64,000 bases of DNA, from positions 24,057,007 to 24,121,006 of the forward strand of contig CAMGYJ010000011.1 in NCBI GenBank assembly GCA_946122785.1, read 5' to 3'. Below, in pieces: positions 1 to 11,480 of the stretch. Every line of letters starts with the position of its first letter. The stretch's first letter is position 1. The notes below the pieces were generated by a model. It ran no database searches. It was not told the DNA's origin and worked only from the letters and a program-made list of their open reading frames with translations. The DNA is from Linum tenue. Taxonomy: Eukaryota > Streptophyta > Magnoliopsida > Malpighiales > Linaceae. Made by a program: the position numbers and the translations under genes.

Positions 1-25
1 ATGGAGTGAGGGAGGGTGCAACAAC

Positions 26-150
26 TTGATAGCGAGGAGGGATGCTCGATCATCGACTGGTGATGTTGCTTTGCAAGGAAGAAGGGATGAGACAGTTGAC
101 CAAAACACTAAGGGGACGATGTCTGGGAGGGAAGTTTGCGGAGTGGGAGG
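26..150. repeat. Dispersed repeat, copy 1 (left part)
   Basis: This stretch matches 11787-11892 with many shared words such as GGAGGGATGCTCGAT and GAAGAAGGGATGAGAC in the same order. It is a diverged copy of a repeat, perhaps part of an LTR. The short open frames across it show no recognisable protein. Confidence 0.55.
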
Positions 151-225
151 GGTTTTCGACTCTTCCTTCTTTAATTGTCGACCCTTATGTTTGATAAGGT
201 TTGTTTACTTTTGGGTGTTTTTTTG

Positions 226-228
<3 letters not shown>

Positions 229-270
<42 letters not shown>
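229..270. repeat. (AT)21 microsatellite
   Basis: An uninterrupted run of AT dinucleotides directly abuts the first base of the MITE at 271. TA runs also flank 685-698 and 7501-7515, so three insertion edges lie in TA microsatellite. Confidence 0.95.
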
Positions 271-272
<2 letters not shown>

Positions 273-685
273 TGGCTACTTCGGTGCGCTCACAAAAATG
301 AGTGCGTTCAGTGCACCCAACTCAAAAACTAGTCTTAAACTGTCGGATTTTGAATTTTTATTTGTAGAATTAGGGTAATATGATGATATAACATATGATA
401 ACAACAAATTAGCGATTTACCCTAAGCCTTAGACCTCCAATTTTGAGTTCTATCCCTAAACCCCAAATTGTAAACCCTAACCCTATCCCCAAATCTCTAA
501 ACTCTAAATCCTTCAAATTGAAGTAAATCTTTAATGGTTTTTGTGCAAATTCATATGCGTTATTGTTCATCGCATCATAAGTAATGATTGACATCATTTT
601 GACATAAATCGCATGTTTAAAATGACGGTTATGAAGCGAGTGCACTGAATGCACCCAAAAAAGTGAGTGCACCAAAGACATCACC
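271..685. mobile_element. MITE with about 50 bp imperfect terminal inverted repeats
   Basis: The left end reads GGTGGCTACTTCGGTGCGCT. The right end, reverse-complemented, reads GGTGATGTCTTTGGTGCACT, and the similarity continues for about 50 bases (GTGCRTTCAGTGCAC is shared). Both ends sit in TA-rich tracts, so the target duplication cannot be delimited. The interior has no gene and carries degenerate telomere-like CCCTAAACC motifs at about 418-500. The superfamily is uncertain; Mutator-like is a reasonable guess from the TA-rich target and long inverted repeats. Confidence 0.75.
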
Positions 686-1090
686 ATATATATATATGGC
701 AAAGGCTAGCGTACGACTGTCGTACGGTGTACGCCTGTGTTCACACTTGTAAATTAATTATCAAATATTTTTAATGTCATTAGGAGTACATTAATTATTA
801 ATGATAATTAAAATTACAACTACGTCCATTAAATAATTTATGTGTAAGGTTTAGTACCCATAAATTTTTATCATTTATTTCGCTGAATCAATCACATAAA
901 TTTTGATTATATAAATTTGAATACCTTCTTTTTCCAAATCACACATTTGAATACCCAAAGTTTGTGTTTAGAATTAGAAATATATTCTCTATCTTGTCCA
1001 ATTTTTTTATGGAATTTCATTTAACTTTTATTCTTCTTCCCCAAGCGGCCAGGCCTATTTGACAAACATATATTCAATCTCCAGTCTACG

Positions 1091-1300
1091 CCGGTGTTGA
1101 GCCGACGAAGGATCAACCTCGGCGAATCCCATCTTGCGAGCGTTTTCCCTGTGGAGTGGCCAAGATGATCGATGATGAAAACAGATCTCATCTCTCAACG
1201 CTGGTGGTTAGACGACGAAGAATAAATGCCGGCAAATCCCAGCTTGCGAGTTGTCTTCCCCTGTGGACTCGCCACGATGATCGATCATGAACACAGGTCC
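1091..1300. repeat. Diverged direct repeat, two units of about 100 bp
   Basis: Positions 1091-1186 and 1202-1300 align over their length with shared words CCTGTGGA, GCAAATCCCA/GCGAATCCCA, CTTGCGAG and GATGATCGAT. The repeat lies inside the long-TIR element. No protein is recognisable in it. Confidence 0.6.
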
Positions 1301-2640
1301 CTGCTTCTTCCTCCCAGCCGACAAGGGGGAATGAATGCGTCTGTCTTTTATTTTAGTTTAGGGTTTGATGCTTTGTTCTTAGTTTGGAAATCAAAATAAG
1401 TTGAGAAAGGAGATAGTTGATTTTAGGGGAGCGCTAGCAGGAGCTTCCGACAACAACCCCAGCTCCGGTCGACGAGCAGTAGAGAGCTTCGAATTCGGGC
1501 TGCTACAAGGGAAATCGACACTCCACTTCATATTCAATCCAAGGGCGTCGACTGGTAACAAGATCTAGCGGTGTCGGGACCTGACGACGATGTAATTGAG
1601 CGCTTTTCCCTCTCCCGCGGGTTCTCTTTCCTAGAGCAACTATTCCCTTACATATCTCCGAATTGAAACTCTCCTAATTGCCGCCGAACTGTTCAACGTA
1701 CCCCGCGAAGAATGAATTTATTGATACAATTGGATTTATCGATGCAATTGTAGGGAAGAAAATTTATGCCAATGTGTCCAATTCCTGGGAGTTGGGGAAG
1801 AATAATCAGGTTTGTGGGAAAAGGGGCGAAGACAGTGTCGAAAAGTGCAATAACTAGAGGACTCAGTTTCTCGACGGCAACATCCTTCAAGGCTTCATCT
1901 TTGAACAGAGAACCAAGAATACCGCTAGCGGAGGTATGTTTTCTCCGACTTGGAACTGGGAAACATGCTTGGAAATCTGATTCTCACACCATATGAAAAC
2001 CTGGACATAGTAATCCTAATGTCTCGCTCTCATGGCCGTACCCAATGCTGATTTCTTTAGGACGCCCAATATCATGCCAGCCATCTATCTCTTTTTCACA
2101 ACATTCCCACAAAAGTTAGTTCTTCTGAAGAACCAAGTAAAATGAACGCTCTTTTGAACTAACAGAACACCTCCTCCCATTGGTTTGGCTACTGCCGAAA
2201 AATCGTCACTCTATTTCAAACAAAGCTTCACATCTTGGGTAACTACAGGTGAGTCAGTGCCAAGAGTCTCACTAGGAAACCAAAATGCTCCTAAAATAGA
2301 ATCTCACTGAAAGCAACCTCACACAGAGTAATAAAATTCAAACATCAACGATACAATGTTATTAGCTTATTATCAGAGGAATCCAAGCCAAATCGTTTTG
2401 ATCGAAATTCATCAGCCATACCTGAACCAAGTACTTGACAGCCAGGCTAGAAACAGAATCCCCACTGACAATTGTGTGCGACAGTGTTCTTCCCTATCCT
2501 GTTGTCCTTCACAAAAAATGTAACCACATGTTACTAATGAGATCTTCACCGCTCCTGCTTTGCCGTCCTCTACAACCTAGTATCCCGCCCTATCGTTTCC
2601 TTGAACTTCACCACTCGTTAGAGTTCTGATGCAGTGGAGG
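1301..2640. other. Unidentified cargo of the long-TIR element
   Basis: Moderately GC-rich at its left end, with only short open frames on both strands, none recognised. The frame at 1766-1996 (+) has a serine/basic composition but no domain I can name. It could be captured host sequence or an old LTR. Confidence 0.4.
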
Positions 2641-3034
2641 ACGCGGCGAATTTGTTCCTTGAGCGCCGGGATCGAATGAAGCGACGGTAACGTGGCAGGG
2701 AAGCGAACTCAATCCATGCATTGCGGCCCATGCAAATTGACGTTTTTGTTTATGGGTTTTTACGTGGGCTTTTGTTTGGTTAGGTTTTCTTTACAAGTAC
2801 TATAAACTGTCATTGGAACAAGAGGATTAGTAGTTTTTTGAGTTGAATAACATTATAGAGCGCCGCTCTCTTTTCCAAAGTCGGACCCTTGTGTGAGTTC
2901 GTCTTTGATGTCGTTAACCTAGTATTCCCAGAATCAATATGCTAACGACGATCGATCTTCCGGTATCCTGCGGGATCAACAGATTGTTGATTTTATCCGG
3001 GGCGCGCTGCGTCAGTTGGTATCAGAGCTCGGTT
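2640..3034 (+). mobile_element. Gypsy 5' LTR remnant and tRNA-Met-type primer binding site
   Basis: The block just upstream of the gag frame ends with TGGTATCAGAGCTCGG at 3017-3032, the form of primer site complementary to the 3' end of initiator tRNA-Met that many plant gypsy and copia elements use. The LTR limits are not certain because the matching 3' LTR is absent. Confidence 0.55.
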
Positions 3035-3040
3035 TCCATC

Positions 3041-3943
3041 ATGCCGCCCCGTCGCCAGGTGAATCGTCGTCGTGTGGAAGAAGTCTATGAACGTGATGAT
3101 ATGGTTCAGAGGATGGGACGGATGGAGGAGACGATTGAGCGACTAGCTGAGAGGATGGAGCTATTGGTTGTGAACCAGCAGAACGCTGTCGCCCGTGACC
3201 AATTTCACGGCGAGTTCGAGGAGGATGGTGGAGAGTTCCCGGAGGGTGAGGAAGGATTTGGTGTTGACCCGCATAGGCCGCAACGGGATGTAGATTAGCG
3301 GCGATGGGAGTCAGGGATGCGAGTCGATATTCCTGAGTTCCAAGGCGGTGTGCAACCGGAGGAGTTTCTCGACTGGCTGGCCACAGTGGAAGAGGTCATG
3401 GACTTCAAGGAGGTCCCTGAGGACAAACGGGTGAAGCTGGTGGGAAAAGATGAAGAAGGCCATGCGAGCTCAATTCTTACCGTACAACTTTCAGCGGGTG
3501 ATGTATCAAAGGCTACAAAACCTGCGACAGGGCATTCGAACAGTGGATGATTACACCAACGAGTTTTACCAATTGATTGCTAGGAATGAGGTTCAAGAGG
3601 CTGAGAATCAGCTGGTTGCGCGGTACATTGGAGGACCGCGGATCCAAATACAGGACACTGTTAATTTATTTGACCCCACTAGCATTTCGTCAGCATACCA
3701 GCGAGCTGTAATTATTGAGAGGCAGGAAAAGAGATCCACATTCAGGCCGTCCATTGGGAGTGCGCCTGCTGGGGGTAGTGGCGGGTTCTCTCGTGCTTTT
3801 AATGGGGACCCTATGAACCGTAACCCCACGGCAGGAACGCATAAGCTTGGCTCCATCGGTGCTGGCAGCAGCGGCAACTTAAGGTGTTTCCGATGTGAAG
3901 AGCATGGTCATCGACAGTAGGAGTGCAAGCAACCCGCGAAGAA
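3041..3943 (+). pseudogene. gag: Ty3/gypsy gag, broken
   Basis: This is the structural capsid/nucleocapsid protein of a chromovirus-like Ty3/gypsy element. I chose the methionine at 3041 (MPPRRQVNRR) because it starts 7 bases after the primer site and opens with the usual basic N-terminus. The frame has a TAG stop at 3296-3298 and resumes in phase (RVDIPEFQGG). Near 3450 it shifts to the second frame, with about 25 residues of the usual capsid core apparently deleted between KRVKLV and MKKAMRAQFLPYNF. The C-terminal zinc knuckle (Cys-X2-Cys-X4-His-X4-Cys, about 3888-3928) carries a second TAG between its His and last Cys. The capsid motif LRQGIRTVDDYTNEFYQL is clear. It cannot make a functional protein as it stands. 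Confidence 0.85.
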
Positions 3944-3944
3944 G

Positions 3945-5277
3945 GTGATGTTCACGGATGAGACTGTGAATGACGACGTTGTGTTTAATGCTCTCGGTGA
4001 TGGCCACCCAATGTTTGACGAGGAACCTACCGAGGAGGAGTTTGTTACGGGGGACGGGGCTGTGAAGTTGGTCGTAAGGAGATCTTGCATGACGCCCCGC
4101 GCGATCGAGGAAGATTGGTTGAGGAGTAATATCTTCCAGTCCACCTGTACGATTCTTGGCAAAGTTTGCTGTTTCATGATTGATTCGGGAAGTTGCGAAA
4201 ATATCATCTCCGCCGAAGCCGTGCAAAAATTGGGCATTGAAGTCGAGAGTCATCCGAAGCCATACAAATTGGCTTGGCTGAAGAAGGGAGGGGAGGTTAA
4301 TGTGTCCAAGCGAGCCTTGATTCCATTCTCCATTGGTCCCAAGTACAAGGATTCAGTTTGGTGCGATGTTGTCACGATGGACGCATGCCATTTGCAATTA
4401 GGGAGGCCGTGGCAATTTGACAGGGGAGTACTACATGATGGGCGAGCAAATACCTACAGTTTCTTATACGAAAGGGTGCGAGTCGTGTTGGTTCCCACCC
4501 GAGAGAAGTCGACGCCAGGAACAACATGCCATGAGCTGGACAAGAAGTTACTATCCCTCGCTCGGTTCGAAGAGGAAAGCCGCGAATCGGGAGTGATGTT
4601 CGCACTCATTGGAAGGGAAGTCTCAGAGGGTTTAGCAGTGCCCGACGCCGCCCGCGGAATTGTTCATGAGTTTCTAGATCTATTCCCAGAGGACCTCCCC
4701 GACGAGTTACCACCGTTACGGGACATCCAACATGGGATCGACCTTGAACCAGGAGCAGCTCTTCCTAACAGGCCACATTACCGGATGAGTCCCACAAAGC
4801 ACGAGGAACTCCGACAACAAGTAGAGGGTTTGCTCTCGAAGGGTTTTGTACGAGAAAGCTTGAGTCCGTGTGCTGTCCCCGCTTTGTTGACTCCCAAGAA
4901 AGATGGCTCCTGGCGCATGTGCATCGATAGCCGCGCTATTAATAAAATTACTGTCAGGTATCGCTTCCCTATTCCACGACTAGATGATCTACTTGACCAG
5001 TTGAGCGGTGCTTGTGTCTTCTCAAAGCTCGATTTGAAGAGTGGTTACCACCAAATTCGGATTCGAGAAGGAGATGAGTGGAAGACCGCGTTCAAGACGC
5101 GGGAAGGGTTGTACGAGTGGCTTGTTATGCCCTTCGGGTTGTCGAATGCGCCTAGCAACTTCATGCGTGTGATGAACCAGGTTTTGAGGCCGTTTATTGG
5201 TAAGTGTGTTGTGGTTTACTTCGACGACATCTTGATATACAGTGTGGATCCCGCACAGCATCTGCAACACCTGCAGG
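3945..5277 (+). pseudogene. pol: Ty3/gypsy pol, protease and reverse transcriptase N-part
   Basis: This encodes the retroelement aspartic protease and the first part of reverse transcriptase. An aspartic protease motif (MIDSGSCENII) lies near residues 75-85 of the frame. The reverse transcriptase follows with LLTPKKDGSWRMCIDSR, FSKLDLKSGYHQIRI, MPFGLSNAP and the catalytic YFDDILIYS. The frame is open up to the MITE inserted at 5278; the frame that continues past it to 5360 is MITE sequence and not retroelement. It shares the orientation of the gag pseudogene just upstream and belongs to the same element. Confidence 0.9.
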
Positions 5278-5755
5278 TAGGAATGGCAATGGGGCAGGTC
5301 CGGGGCGGGTATCTCGATATCCATACCCGCCCCATGGCAGGTCGGGTCCAGGTCGGGTAATTTATCACGGGGCGTGGGTCGGGGCAGGTCGACCCATTGG
5401 ATATGTAATTTATGTGAAAAACATTAGAAATATTCGTTCTTTTCATTGAAAGACAAAGAAAGAAACCATAATATGATAAAATGTAGTTAAATTATTGAAG
5501 AAATTGAGATTTTCACTTATTTACAACTTTATTATAGCTAAAATATAATGTAATAAGAGGAAAATCTTAAGTAATTTGACTAAGATTATATGTAATTTAG
5601 GCAAGAACGGGTCGAGAATGGGGCGGGTCAGGGCAGGTCGGGTCGATGAGAGGTACCCATGCCCGCCCCGCCCCGCCTACGGGGCAGGTTTGACCTGCCC
5701 CAAAACAGGTCAAACAGGTCGGGTAAATCGGGTCAGGTCGAAATTGCCATCCCTA
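5278..5755. mobile_element. hAT-type MITE, copy 1 (478 bp, TSD CCTGCAGG)
   Basis: The ends are TAGGAATGGCAAT and, reverse-complemented, TAGGGATGGCAAT. The 8 bp CCTGCAGG is present at 5270-5277 and again at 5756-5763, the target duplication length of the hAT superfamily. GC-rich arms full of GGGGCAGGTC/GGGGCGGGT words surround an AT-rich middle. There is no transposase frame, so it is non-autonomous. It cuts the reverse transcriptase of the host gypsy element just after the YFDD motif. A second copy is at 17745. Confidence 0.95.
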
Positions 5756-5763
5756 CCTGCAGG

Positions 5764-6945
5764 AGGTCCTGACTGTACTCCGACGAGAGAAGCTCTACGT
5801 TGCATTGAAGAAGTGTGTCTTCATGACATCTGAAGTGGTTTTCCTGGGGTATGTGATATCAGCAGACGGTTTGCAGGTAGACAAGTCAAAGGTGGCAGCA
5901 GTGCAACAGTGGCCCAGACCACGGACATTGACGGATGTCAGGAGCTTCCATGGGCTTGCATCATTTTATAGAAGATTCATTCCTCATTTTAGCAGCATTA
6001 TGGCACCGATCACGGATTGCATGCGCTGCGGCCATTTCTCTTGGACCGACGATGCCGAAGCAGCATTCACACAGATTAAAGAGAGGCTTACTACAGCGCC
6101 GATTCTAGTTCTACCTGACTTCCAGCAACCGTTCGAACTACACTCTGATGAGTCGAAGGTCGGGATAGGCGTCGTCCTGAGTCAAAATCGACGACCCATT
6201 GCCTACTTCAGCGAGAAACTGACAGGAGCAAAGTTGCGGTACAGTACGTATGATGTGGAATTTCACACTGTCGTTCAAGCAGTGAAGCATTGGCGTCATT
6301 ATCTGTTTCATCGCGAGTTCATTTTATATACTGATCATGAGGCGCTCAAACACTTACATGGGCAAGACAAAGTGTCCGCCCGCCATGCCGCATGGGTGGC
6401 TTACTTGGAGCGTTTCACTTTCGTGGTGAAGCACACGAGTGGTATCACTAATAGAGTTGCGGATGCGTTGAGCAGGCGACGGAGTCTTATGGGCCGAATG
6501 ATGATTGAGGTACCTGGCTTTCATACTTTACCTGCCTTGTTAGACACTGACCCTTTCTTTTCTATGGTGCTCGAGCGCACTCGGGCTCGGGAGAGAACAG
6601 GATACCTCCTTCAAGATGGGTTTTTGTTCAAGGGCCACCAACTGTGCATCCCTGAATGCAGCCTGCGCACTTTAATAATCCAAGAATTGCATGGTGAGGG
6701 TCATGTCGGGCGGGATCGGACGCTCCAACTCGTCCAAGATAGCTATTATTGGCCCACCTTGCGAAGAGAGGTTCAGCGGTTCGTGGAGCGGTGCCGCACG
6801 TGCCAGGTGTCCAAGGGTACCGCCACTAACGCCGGGTTATACAGGCCCATGCCCATTCCGTCGGGACCATGGGAAGATGTTAGCATGGATTTTGTATTGG
6901 GGTTACCTCGTACACAACGGGGCAACGACTCTATTTATGTCAGTT
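5764..6945 (+). pseudogene. pol: Ty3/gypsy pol, RT C-part, RNase H and integrase N-part
   Basis: This continues the same pol gene on the far side of the MITE. It holds the RT thumb (FLGYVISADGLQVDKSKV), RNase H (FELHSDESKVGIGVVLSQ, where the usual first catalytic Asp-Ala-Ser is Asp-Glu-Ser; YTDHEALKHL), then the integrase His2-Cys2 zinc finger (ELHGEGHVGRDRTL ... CRTCQVSKG) and the start of the catalytic core with its first Asp (DVSMDFVLGLP). Recognisable integrase stops near 6942, before the second catalytic Asp. The rest of the element, including any chromodomain and the 3' LTR, is missing. Beyond this point the sequence belongs to the long-TIR element. Confidence 0.9.
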
Positions 6946-7515
6946 ATGGGAACATACGACCGAGAAGGAGAGAGTGTCAATTGGAAATTCTCTTTCGTCT
7001 AGGTAGGGTATTAAAGATCGAGACTAAATGCAGTCTATCACTCCTGATGACAAAGAGGATAGGAAATTGTCGATGACGAAGACAAGGAGGATGGGATATA
7101 AAAAGAGGTAGGAGATGAATGGTCTTTGGGAAAATGAAGTCTTCCCTAGAAAAGAGAATGAACACTAATTGTTGTCGTTGAAGGTTTTACTGTTGTATTC
7201 TAAAAGTAAATGAAATGAACTTCCACCAACTATTACAAATGATTATTGGATTATTGTTTACTAAAAAGAAATTTCTATGTTTAATTCGTCATTAGCAAAA
7301 TTTAGGTACTATTATTTTTAAGTTGGATATTTATATGATTGATTTAAGCATAATGATGGTAAAAAATTATTTGGGACTAAAGAGGATAGAAAATTAAATT
7401 AATAGGTGTAGTTGTAAAATTTTTTTACCAATTATCTATTTAGTTATAATTAATTAAAAATATTAACAAGTGTGAACACAGGCGTACAATAGAATGAACC
7501 GTATATATATATATA

Positions 7516-8570
7516 GAGAGAGAGAGAAAGGGTGCACGTGCATTGAGGTTGGGTGGGTTAGGTTTAGGGTAAATTGATTCAAGGGTATTTTGGGAAATTT
7601 GAATTACGCGTGAGTTTAATCCGAAACTCAGGTAATGTCTGTAACTTCCTCATTTTATGTCGAAACTCGACACTGTTTGAACCGAAAGTTCACATTTTTA
7701 GTCCTCATTGACATTACATTGGAATTTGACAAACTTTTATCAAGGTATAATGGTCATTTGGGCTTATAAAAAGAACGGGGTGTAACATTTCTCACTCGTT
7801 GGAAAATTTTGTCCCCGAAGTTGGAATTGAATGAAAATGTCTTGGTTGGGATGTAATATCCCCTCCCCCCCCCCCCAAGAAAATTCCGATCTTGAAATTT
7901 GCTTCATATCAAAACTTCTCGTGTACGACCATGATAGTCACCTTTCACACAAGCATTCATATATTCCTTAGGTTGTATATCACTTAACGAAACATCCCAT
8001 CATAATACCACTTTAATTATGCTTTCGTAAGCTCCTGTGTGTCCCCTTGTCTTACTTATTTCTATAGTTGTTTTGCTATGTCATCGATGTAGTCCTCCAG
8101 TTTACTTAATGCTCCCCTATACTTATGCAATCTAAAAGATAAGATTTTCATCTTTGACACATTTTGACGACCATGCTCCCACCTACATTAACTGAGGAAC
8201 TCACTGAAATATCCTTCAGCTTTCTTTTCCTCCTTGGTAAATCACCTAACCCTTTTGTTTTTTTATGTATACTCCACTAATTGCTCTCATGCGTTCTAGA
8301 GGCACTTTCAATTCCATAGTCATGGTATCAGTATTTACATCCGGGTACCTTGGATAAGCTAACTTATGTTTTCCTCTTTATTGGTGCTGCTTTTCCTCAT
8401 CGTACTCCTTTATGAAGTTTCTTGAACTCGGGTCACTTACCCATATTCCAACTTCTTTATCCAGGAACTTACATTGTTCTTTCCTCAACTATATCTACCA
8501 TATGTCGTCACTTATGCCACTTCCCAATCACGGCCTTAGAGATGGAATCCCGAAGTCCAGCACCACTTTT
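7516..8570. other. Gene-free stretch with LTR-like remnant
   Basis: Positions 7707-7795 match 11921-12022 (words GTATRATGGTCATTT and GGTGTAACA), which resembles the terminus of plant gypsy LTRs in reverse orientation. A run of C lies at about 7862-7877. The remainder has many stops in all frames and nothing I can name. Confidence 0.4.
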
Positions 8571-9495
8571 TGATTAAGTACCAATCACTAACAATTTAGT
8601 GATACATTCGCACAACGGAACATATAATCACTAGACAAAAAAATTCCATGCACAAACCTAACAAAATTTCATCTATATTAAATAACCTAATTTTAGAGTT
8701 TGGGGGTTAAACCCCTAGTACCTTAGAGATCTATACCATAAAGGGGGAATAAGATACATATGAGGAATTATAAGAAAACTTGAGTTGGGGGAGACCTCCC
8801 TAGCTTCTTGGCTCTTCCTTCTTATTTTCTTCTTCTTCCTTCAGCTTCTCTCTCTAACTTCTCTCTCAAAACCAGAATTTCACCAAGTGATTTTAGCTCA
8901 CAAATGAAGGGGAAGGGTTCCCTTATTTACACAGTTCAGGTTGAGCAAGTTCATGACTTAAGTGGGGAAGATCGTGGGCGTCATCTTTGGAGAAGGATTG
9001 CGATCTAGAAGGTCTCCTATTAAGCCTTGTTGGATGGGAATTTTGCGGCCTGGCATCAAAATTGCAATCCCAAATGTCACGATCGCAATCTTTATCGCAA
9101 GCCTGGACAATGGGAGCCGTGAGTCGAATGTGGAAACTCTCTGGTCTTCTCTTGATGGTTGCTTATGAACTTCACACACGTGGTTCCAATCTTTGTGGCC
9201 ACAATCTTGACATTGAAGGTCGTAATCTCAACACTCAGCTTCACGCCCTCTCTTCTTGGTCGTGATCTCCTTGCTCTTGGCCGTGATTTTTTCATTTTTG
9301 CACATAATCCTACACTTGTGACCCCTTTTCGTACCTAAAATGTGTGTATCTTCTAAAACACCCTAATATGAGAATATTCTCTTCGAGGAACAAATTAAGG
9401 ATCTATATGATGATACATCAACCAATAAGAGCACGAAATAACTCAAAATGACCCTAAATATGAGGGTTAAATAACACCACTTTGGGTCTTTATCA
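8571..9495 (-). mobile_element. LTR-like segment, Tat/Athila style
   Basis: It begins TGATTAAG and ends TTTATCA, and its organisation resembles the proven LTR at 25444: a CT-rich block, then imperfect inverted motifs around GTCGTGATC/GATCGCAATC, then an AT-rich tail. No matching target duplication was found, so this is an inference from composition and ends only. Confidence 0.35.
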
Positions 9496-10200
9496 GTGGC
9501 TTCGTGTACCTTTTTGTTTTTCTATTCATTGTCTCCTTGCCATTACTTAGGGGAGGACCCTGAAATCCTCCCCTTATTTTAGCTACTCGTGTATGGTCAC
9601 TGTAGCTCTTTCTTCAGAGATTCATATTTCCCCAGTTGTTTTTCTTAGCTTGTTAGATCTTCCACTTGTTGCCTAGTAGTAAAATCCTCGCACTACTTCT
9701 TCAAAATCCTCAAGGTATTCCCTAATAATTTGCACCTCTCCAGTTATATCTACAATTATTTACCTTAATACGATTACAGTAGACTGGAGTTATTTACCTA
9801 CATGGCTACCGGCGCAGATAAGATTTCTGACGTGCTCAGTGACCCTTGTACTGTCCTCCTCTAGCTTGCTGCTCCCTCGGTCCTCGTCTACGACCTGGTG
9901 AGTGGGTTGGGTCAAGTCTACGCTATTACTAAAAACTCTCAAAGCATTTAAAGGGTATTTCCTTAAGCATCCACCTTAAAACTTGTTGGAGTTATCTATA
10001 TTTCCACCCTTTAAACTTTAATACTAAAAACGTGGGATTTATAGTTACTTGCCACCCTAAAAAAACTTAACTTAAAACTCTTTTATGTGTATCTTACAAC
10101 ATTTATTTTATTACAAGCCCCTACCTCGACTTAGCGGTTGCCACTTCTAGCCTTTCTTCCATAAAATGGCAATCCTCACAATGGGGAGCCTCAATCTGAG
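9496..10200. other. No gene seen
   Basis: Stops are frequent in all frames. No repeat, RNA gene or recognisable protein fragment was noticed. Confidence 0.4.
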
Positions 10201-10210
10201 TTTTGACTAC

Positions 10211-10375
10211 TGCGTTACGTATCGCCGTGTGGTGTCAAAATTAAAGTATGTCAAGCACGTTACGTATCGTCGTCCGGTTGAATACCTAAAACTGTTCAAT
10301 GGAGAGCGCATTACGTATCGTCGTCCGGTTCCATGCCTGATTAACTACCACGTTACATAATCGTAGTTCGGTAGT
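10211..10375. repeat. Short tandem repeat with CGTTACGTATCGTCGTCCGG core
   Basis: Four copies of a core close to GTTACGTATCGTCGTCCGGT start at about 10213, 10258, 10309 and 10350. They are separated by unrelated spacers of about 25 bases, giving a 41-51 bp period. The core is better conserved than the spacers. Confidence 0.7.
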
Positions 10376-10839
10376 GATCCGCTAAGATAGTGGCTAGCTA
10401 AGCGAGGCTAATTTACCCTTACTTGTTACTTTCTCTTCCTCTTATCACCTTAGCTTATTTAACAATGAATTACTATTAATATTAAAACATAAAGGTAAAA
10501 GCTACCATTGGCGCACGCACTTCACGTAAAGCAAATACTTAAAACATGCAAGGCGCATAATTTACCCCTTTAAACCACTCACCTTGTTTTATAAATAAAC
10601 CGATTCTATAATGACTGAAAATCTAGCTCTTATAATATTCTCCTCGGTTATATGATTCCATAGGCGCAAATGGTTCATTGTTTGGACACCAATTAATCGA
10701 GTTTATGACCAAAATAAAAATTATGTTAGTTTTCAAAATACCAGGTACCAAATTAGTAATTTTCTAGTCATCTTAATTAAGTGATTCGGGCCTAATTGTA
10801 CACTTTTTATCCCCATTTTCATTAGGCGTTTGAGGCATT

Positions 10840-11480
10840 TGCACTCCAAGATATTTTTTTATGCTACGTTTTGCCTTGTTTTAGTGTGTTTCAGACACAA
10901 GCAGGTGGAACCAACCCTGGAGTCGGAAGTTGGACGAAAATACGCAAAATTGGGTCAAAGGATGGAGGCACCCGTAGATCGCGACAGAAGTAGATAGTTC
11001 ACGGTTAGACGGACCGTGAACTGCAACCATCAACCGTGAAGAGCCATGCATCCAGAGTAGTTTTTGGTGTCACTAGAGTCAAGCCAGTTCATGGTCTTAC
11101 GACCGTGAACCCAAGCTAGAGATCGTGAACTAACTAAATGAAGCAGTGTGTTTTGGTTCAAGATCACGGTCCCCTTCATATGTTCATGGTCTTGAACTGG
11201 GACCGTGATTTGAGATCGACCTGGGTATAAAAAGAGGCTTGAGCTGAAGGAGAAGAGGGGGGAGACCTTGAGAAAGAAAACCTTCTTCTTCAACATTCTA
11301 GAGAGACAAAGTGACGAGCAAGAAGGAAGAAGAGGCTAGAATTTAACTTCAAGGCAAGGATTTGGGAAATTCTTCCCCAAAGGAAGATCTCTACTAGAGA
11401 AGGAAGGATTCAAGCGAAACTTCCCAAGCTCGGTTCTCCCTCATCCGACGTTAAATATAAGTTTGGTCAAGACGTGGAAT
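10840..11480 (+). mobile_element. LTR-like segment with TATA box
   Basis: Repeated inverted words TTCACGGT/ACCGTGAAC (about 10995-11215) precede a TATA box (GGGTATAAAAAGAGG at about 11222) and a purine-rich leader. This is the layout of Tat/Athila LTRs, in plus orientation. The ends and target duplication were not resolved. Confidence 0.4.

Larger units (their letters stand above)
698..7500. mobile_element. 6.8 kb long-TIR element, probably Mutator-like, carrying a gypsy fragment
   Basis: Sequence from 722 (GTACGCCTGTGTTCACACTT) is repeated in reverse complement ending near 7488, and similarity continues inward for over 200 bases on both sides (698-930 and 7265-7500). The outermost 15-25 bases differ between the ends. 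Both borders lie in TA runs, compatible with a TA-rich duplication of about 9 bp, as expected for Mutator-like elements. Inside are about 1.7 kb of unidentified sequence and a gypsy retroelement that stops abruptly in its integrase at about 6942. No transposase was recognised, so the element looks non-autonomous. Either it swallowed the retroelement piece or the retroelement inserted and was then truncated. Confidence 0.7.
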
